Source of the DNA: JBMDXB01 sp048594885
GTDB taxonomy: Bacteria > Acidobacteriota > Vicinamibacteria > Vicinamibacterales > 2-12-FULL-66-21
DNA length: 64,000 bases
Direction of reading: 5' to 3'
Assembly: GCA_048594885.1 (NCBI GenBank)
Contig: JBMDXB010000027.1
Location: forward strand, 106,113 to 170,112
How positions within the stretch are numbered: position 1 is the stretch's first letter; the number at the start of each line of letters is the position of its first letter. Below the pieces are notes generated by a model. That model was not told the origin of the DNA. It saw nothing but the letters and a program-made list of their open reading frames with translations, and ran no database searches. Below are positions 61,470 through 64,000 of this stretch, piece by piece. The position numbers were made by a program, and so were the translations under genes.

Positions 61470-63134
61470 GTGTTTCCCATCCTCATCGCCGTCGCCGCGA
61501 CGCTGTTCGTCGTGCGACTCGGCGGAGCCGGACAGTCGTGGCTGCCGTCGGCCGGCTCGCTGGCGCTGCTGCTGCTCGCCGTTCATGTGGCGGCTGCCAC
61601 AAGATGGACGACTCGTCTCCGCGACTGGCGGGAAATCCTCGAGCGTCATCGATTCGGCCTCGTCCTCGCCGCGATCGTCGTGCTCGCGTTCATGGTGCGG
61701 TTCCCCGGCTATGCGGCCGATCTCGGCCACGTGCCGCTCGACATCGATGAGCATCGGCTCGCAGCCAACGTCAGACATTACTTCACGACCGGCGAGCTCG
61801 ATCACAGAACCGTCGAGCATTATCCGGGCGTGGTGTTCTGGCTGCTGGCCGCCGCGTCGTTCATCAAGTACTTCATGCGCCTCAGCGCCGGCGCCGTGCT
61901 TGCGCCGGACACCCTGCCGGTCGAACTGTTCGCGCAGGCCGCGCGCGCCGCAAACATCTGGGTCGCGGGCGCGACCGTCGCCATGACGGGCCTGCTCGGC
62001 CGGCGCGTGTCAGGTCCGGCGGCAGGGCTGCTTGCCGCCGCGCTGATCGCCATCGCGCCGCTGTCAATTGAAGTGACGACGCTCGTGCGAAACGACGCGG
62101 GCATGGTGCTCGCCGTTGTCGCGACCGTGCTCACCGCGCTCGTGCTTCACTCTACGCGGCGAATTGGTTGGGCCGTAACGGCGGGTGCGCTCGCCGGGAT
62201 TGCGACCGGTATCAAGTACTCGAGTGTGTTCGTGATCGTCCCGGTGCTGATTGCCGCGATCGCCGAAGGCACCGCGCGAGAACGCTTGCGGCGAGCGCTC
62301 GTCGCATTCGCCGCGTTCGTGCTTGCCGTCGCGATCTCGAATCACTTCGTGTGGAGCGACTTCCCGACGTTCCTGCGGCAGCTTGCCGATCAGATCGCGA
62401 TCACCGGCCGTACCCACTATGCCGCGACCGACAACCCGGCGGCATTCCACGTCGCCATCCTCAGTCGATTCGGTGTTGGCTGGCCTTTACTCCTGCTCGC
62501 CGCGGGGTTCATCATCTACGCGCTGACAACGCGCCGTGCGGGGATGTGGATCTTCATCACCTTTCCGGTGCTTTACATGTGGCTGATGACGCAGCGGCCC
62601 TCGCAGTTTCCACGCTGGGTCTATCCGCTGCTGCCGTTCGTCTGCATCGCCGGCGCCGCGGCCTTGATCGCCGTTGCAGGCGTGCTGTTCCGGGCGGCGC
62701 CCGCATTCCCGCGCCGCGCGCGGCTGCTCGCGCAGGCCGCCGTGGCGGTGTTGATCGCCATCTTCCTGTGGCCACCGGTATGGGCGGGAGCCGTCTCGTT
62801 CAGCCGGCGCGTGACGACGCCAACGCACACGCAGGTTGAACGGTGGATGGCAGAGAGGGTCGCGCCGGGGACGGTTGTTCTGCTCGGGAATGGCTGGTTG
62901 ACGCTGCCGCGGACGCTGTTCGAGGTGCGCCGCGTCGAGAATCTGACCGTGCCGCTCGACAGCGGCGTCGACGCGCTTGCCGCCACCGGCGCCGATCTCG
63001 TCGTCGTCCCGGAGCCGTGGTTCGGACACCCCACGCTCAGGCGCCTGGGTTTCCTCCAGCGATTCCACGCCTCACGCGGGTTCGGCGGCCGTCAGGGATA
63101 CGACTACGAGATCTACGTGATTCCGAAGAGGTAG
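61470..63134 (+). CDS. GT39-like (ArnT/PMT type) polytopic membrane glycosyltransferase
   Basis: The 554-aa protein starts with GTG and has about twelve hydrophobic helices. After the first helices comes GHVPLDIDEHRLAANVRHYFTTGEL, with an acidic pair of the sort found in the first periplasmic loop of GT39 enzymes, then EHYPGVVFWLLAAA. Later segments LLGRRVSGPAAGLLAAALIAIAPLSIEVTTLVRNDAG and AGALAGIATGIKYSSVFVIVPVL are typical of the family. Such enzymes use polyprenyl-phosphate sugars to glycosylate lipids or proteins. Acceptor and donor unknown. Confidence 0.82.
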   Translation: MFPILIAVAATLFVVRLGGAGQSWLPSAGSLALLLLAVHVAAATRWTTRLRDWREILERHRFGLVLAAIVVLAFMVRFPGYAADLGHVPLDIDEHRLAANVRHYFTTGELDHRTVEHYPGVVFWLLAAASFIKYFMRLSAGAVLAPDTLPVELFAQAARAANIWVAGATVAMTGLLGRRVSGPAAGLLAAALIAIAPLSIEVTTLVRNDAGMVLAVVATVLTALVLHSTRRIGWAVTAGALAGIATGIKYSSVFVIVPVLIAAIAEGTARERLRRALVAFAAFVLAVAISNHFVWSDFPTFLRQLADQIAITGRTHYAATDNPAAFHVAILSRFGVGWPLLLLAAGFIIYALTTRRAGMWIFITFPVLYMWLMTQRPSQFPRWVYPLLPFVCIAGAAALIAVAGVLFRAAPAFPRRARLLAQAAVAVLIAIFLWPPVWAGAVSFSRRVTTPTHTQVERWMAERVAPGTVVLLGNGWLTLPRTLFEVRRVENLTVPLDSGVDALAATGADLVVVPEPWFGHPTLRRLGFLQRFHASRGFGGRQGYDYEIYVIPKR

Positions 63135-63210
63135 GTGGCGGGCCCGAACGGAACTCATTGCCTGGACGCCCTGACCTCAAACCAGGCCGGCAAACGAGGT
63201 GACATCCCAG

Positions 63211-64000
63211 CTACCTGGAGCGCCCACCGCGATCCTCGACGAACGCCTCCCTGGGCTGGAATTCCTTCGCGCCGACCTGCCACAGCATGAAAGAGAGGAT
63301 GTCTGCGTACTCCTCCAGCAGCTGCCGTTTCGTCGTCCCCTCCCCGTGTCCCGTCTCGTAGTCCAGCCGGAGCAGCACCGGTTTGCCGCTCGCCGTGGCT
63401 GCCTGGAGCCGTGCGGCAGCCTTGGCCGAATGCCAGGGTTCGACACGCGGATCGTTGGCGCCGTGGGTGAGCAGCACGGCCGGATATTTTTCCTTGTCCT
63501 TGATGTGGACGAGGGTGCTCATCTCGTAGAGCGCCCTGAACTCATCGACGTCCTTCACCGTTCCAAATTCGGGGATGTTCGGAACGCCGTTCGGTGCGGT
63601 CTCGGCCCGAAGCGTGTCCAGCAGGCCCGCGAACGGTATGGCGGCCGCAAACAGGTCGGGGCGTTCGGTCATGGCCCGCCCGATCAGAATTCCCCCGGCG
63701 CTGCCGCCGCTTCCCGCCAGGTAGGCCGGAGACGTGTAGCGCTTCCGAATCAGGTATTCCGCGCAGGCGATGAAGTCCTTCCAGGTGTTCGGCTTCGTCC
63801 GCTTGAAACCGCCCCTGTGCCATTCCTCGCCATATTCGCCTCCGCCCCTGACGTGGGCTATCGCGACGACGCCGCCCATGTCGAGCCACGCCAGGTACAG
63901 AGGATCGAAGCGCGGAAAAGCGTCATCGTAGGCCAGACCGTAAGCTCCGTAGCCGTTGAGAAACGTCGGATTCCTGCCATCGAGTTCGACGTTCTTCTTG
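63211..64000 (-). CDS. Prolyl oligopeptidase (S9 family) serine peptidase, C-terminal part
   Basis: The gene runs off the window end, so only the C-terminal 263 residues are present. The frame begins KKNVELDGRNPTFLNGYGAYGLAYDDAFPRFDPLYLAWLDMGG and includes the oxyanion-region VRGGGEYGEEWHRGG. The catalytic triad is complete: Ser in GSGGSAGG, Asp in NDPRV, His in GHGEGTT. The N-terminal propeller lies outside the window. These enzymes cut proline-containing peptides in the cytoplasm or periplasm. It converges with the GT39-like gene. Confidence 0.93.
   Translation of the reverse strand, partial: KKNVELDGRNPTFLNGYGAYGLAYDDAFPRFDPLYLAWLDMGGVVAIAHVRGGGEYGEEWHRGGFKRTKPNTWKDFIACAEYLIRKRYTSPAYLAGSGGSAGGILIGRAMTERPDLFAAAIPFAGLLDTLRAETAPNGVPNIPEFGTVKDVDEFRALYEMSTLVHIKDKEKYPAVLLTHGANDPRVEPWHSAKAAARLQAATASGKPVLLRLDYETGHGEGTTKRQLLEEYADILSFMLWQVGAKEFQPREAFVEDRGGRSR

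Overview
This is about 64 kb of high-GC DNA, very probably from a soil-type Acidobacteriota (class Vicinamibacteria or a close relative). That placement is an inference from gene content: many Ser/Thr kinases fused to TolB/PD40 beta-propellers, ECF sigma factors of the kind that travel with such kinases, an acidobacterial-type orphan ABC permease behind a BlaI/BlaR1 pair, PD40/PKD and SBBP-type propeller proteins, and a DUF5777 barrel protein. No rRNA, tRNA, CRISPR array, integrase or intact insertion sequence was seen. Coding density is high and no stretch over 300 bp lacks a gene or recognisable relic.

Layout. 0-5.7 kb: exported PD40/PKD protein, amidohydrolase and small exported proteins, closed by a perfect 13-bp-stem terminator. 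5.8-13.9 kb: two ECF sigma genes and two large receptor kinases. 14-16.5 kb: PAP2/vanadium-haloperoxidase-like enzyme, an RHH/PIN toxin-antitoxin pair, and the remnant of a second PIN toxin. 16.7-21.4 kb: a kinase-less propeller protein in an operon with a propeller kinase. 21.4-24.2 kb: a tightly overlapping minus-strand operon (M23 peptidase, arginase-fold protein, ABM-fold protein, I78-type inhibitor). 24.2-25.1 kb: a graveyard of decayed genes next to a third sigma factor and an HTH-STAND regulator. 28-32.9 kb: an electron-transfer/envelope cluster (di-heme cytochrome c, CuA cupredoxin, CHRD lipoprotein, metalloprotease, DUF5777 barrel). 33.4-42.9 kb: a truncated kinase, a nonsense-interrupted cupin, an SBBP propeller and two tandem kinases. 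43-51 kb: DnaJ-domain protein, TIM-barrel sugar isomerase, rhamnogalacturonan lyase, DUF2961 protein, and a glycyl-radical enzyme with its activase. 51-64 kb: PQQ-type propeller, hemerythrin, BlaI-BlaR1(HEAT)-permease operon, two CNNM/CorC proteins, methyltransferase, GT39-like membrane protein and a partial prolyl oligopeptidase.

Most notable observations. (1) Two ECF sigma genes have no AUG, GUG, UUG or CUG codon where homology puts the N-terminus. Each has an AUU or AUA codon exactly 8 codons before a conserved TALLL motif and 6-7 nt after a TAGAAT -10 box, suggesting leaderless initiation on AUU/AUA. (2) At least seven other start codons lie only 6-9 nt after a TAnnnT box with no Shine-Dalgarno sequence, while others have strong AGGAGG-like sites, so two initiation modes seem to coexist. 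(3) A REP-like palindrome (GGGGTCAGGTCTTGAAT arms) supplies the stop codon of one gene and the only start codon of the next; a second copy abuts another stop codon. (4) A 14-bp repeat family lies at both ends of the glycyl-radical operon. (5) Several genes are caught in decay. All functional statements rest on motif and family recognition by eye; no searches were run.
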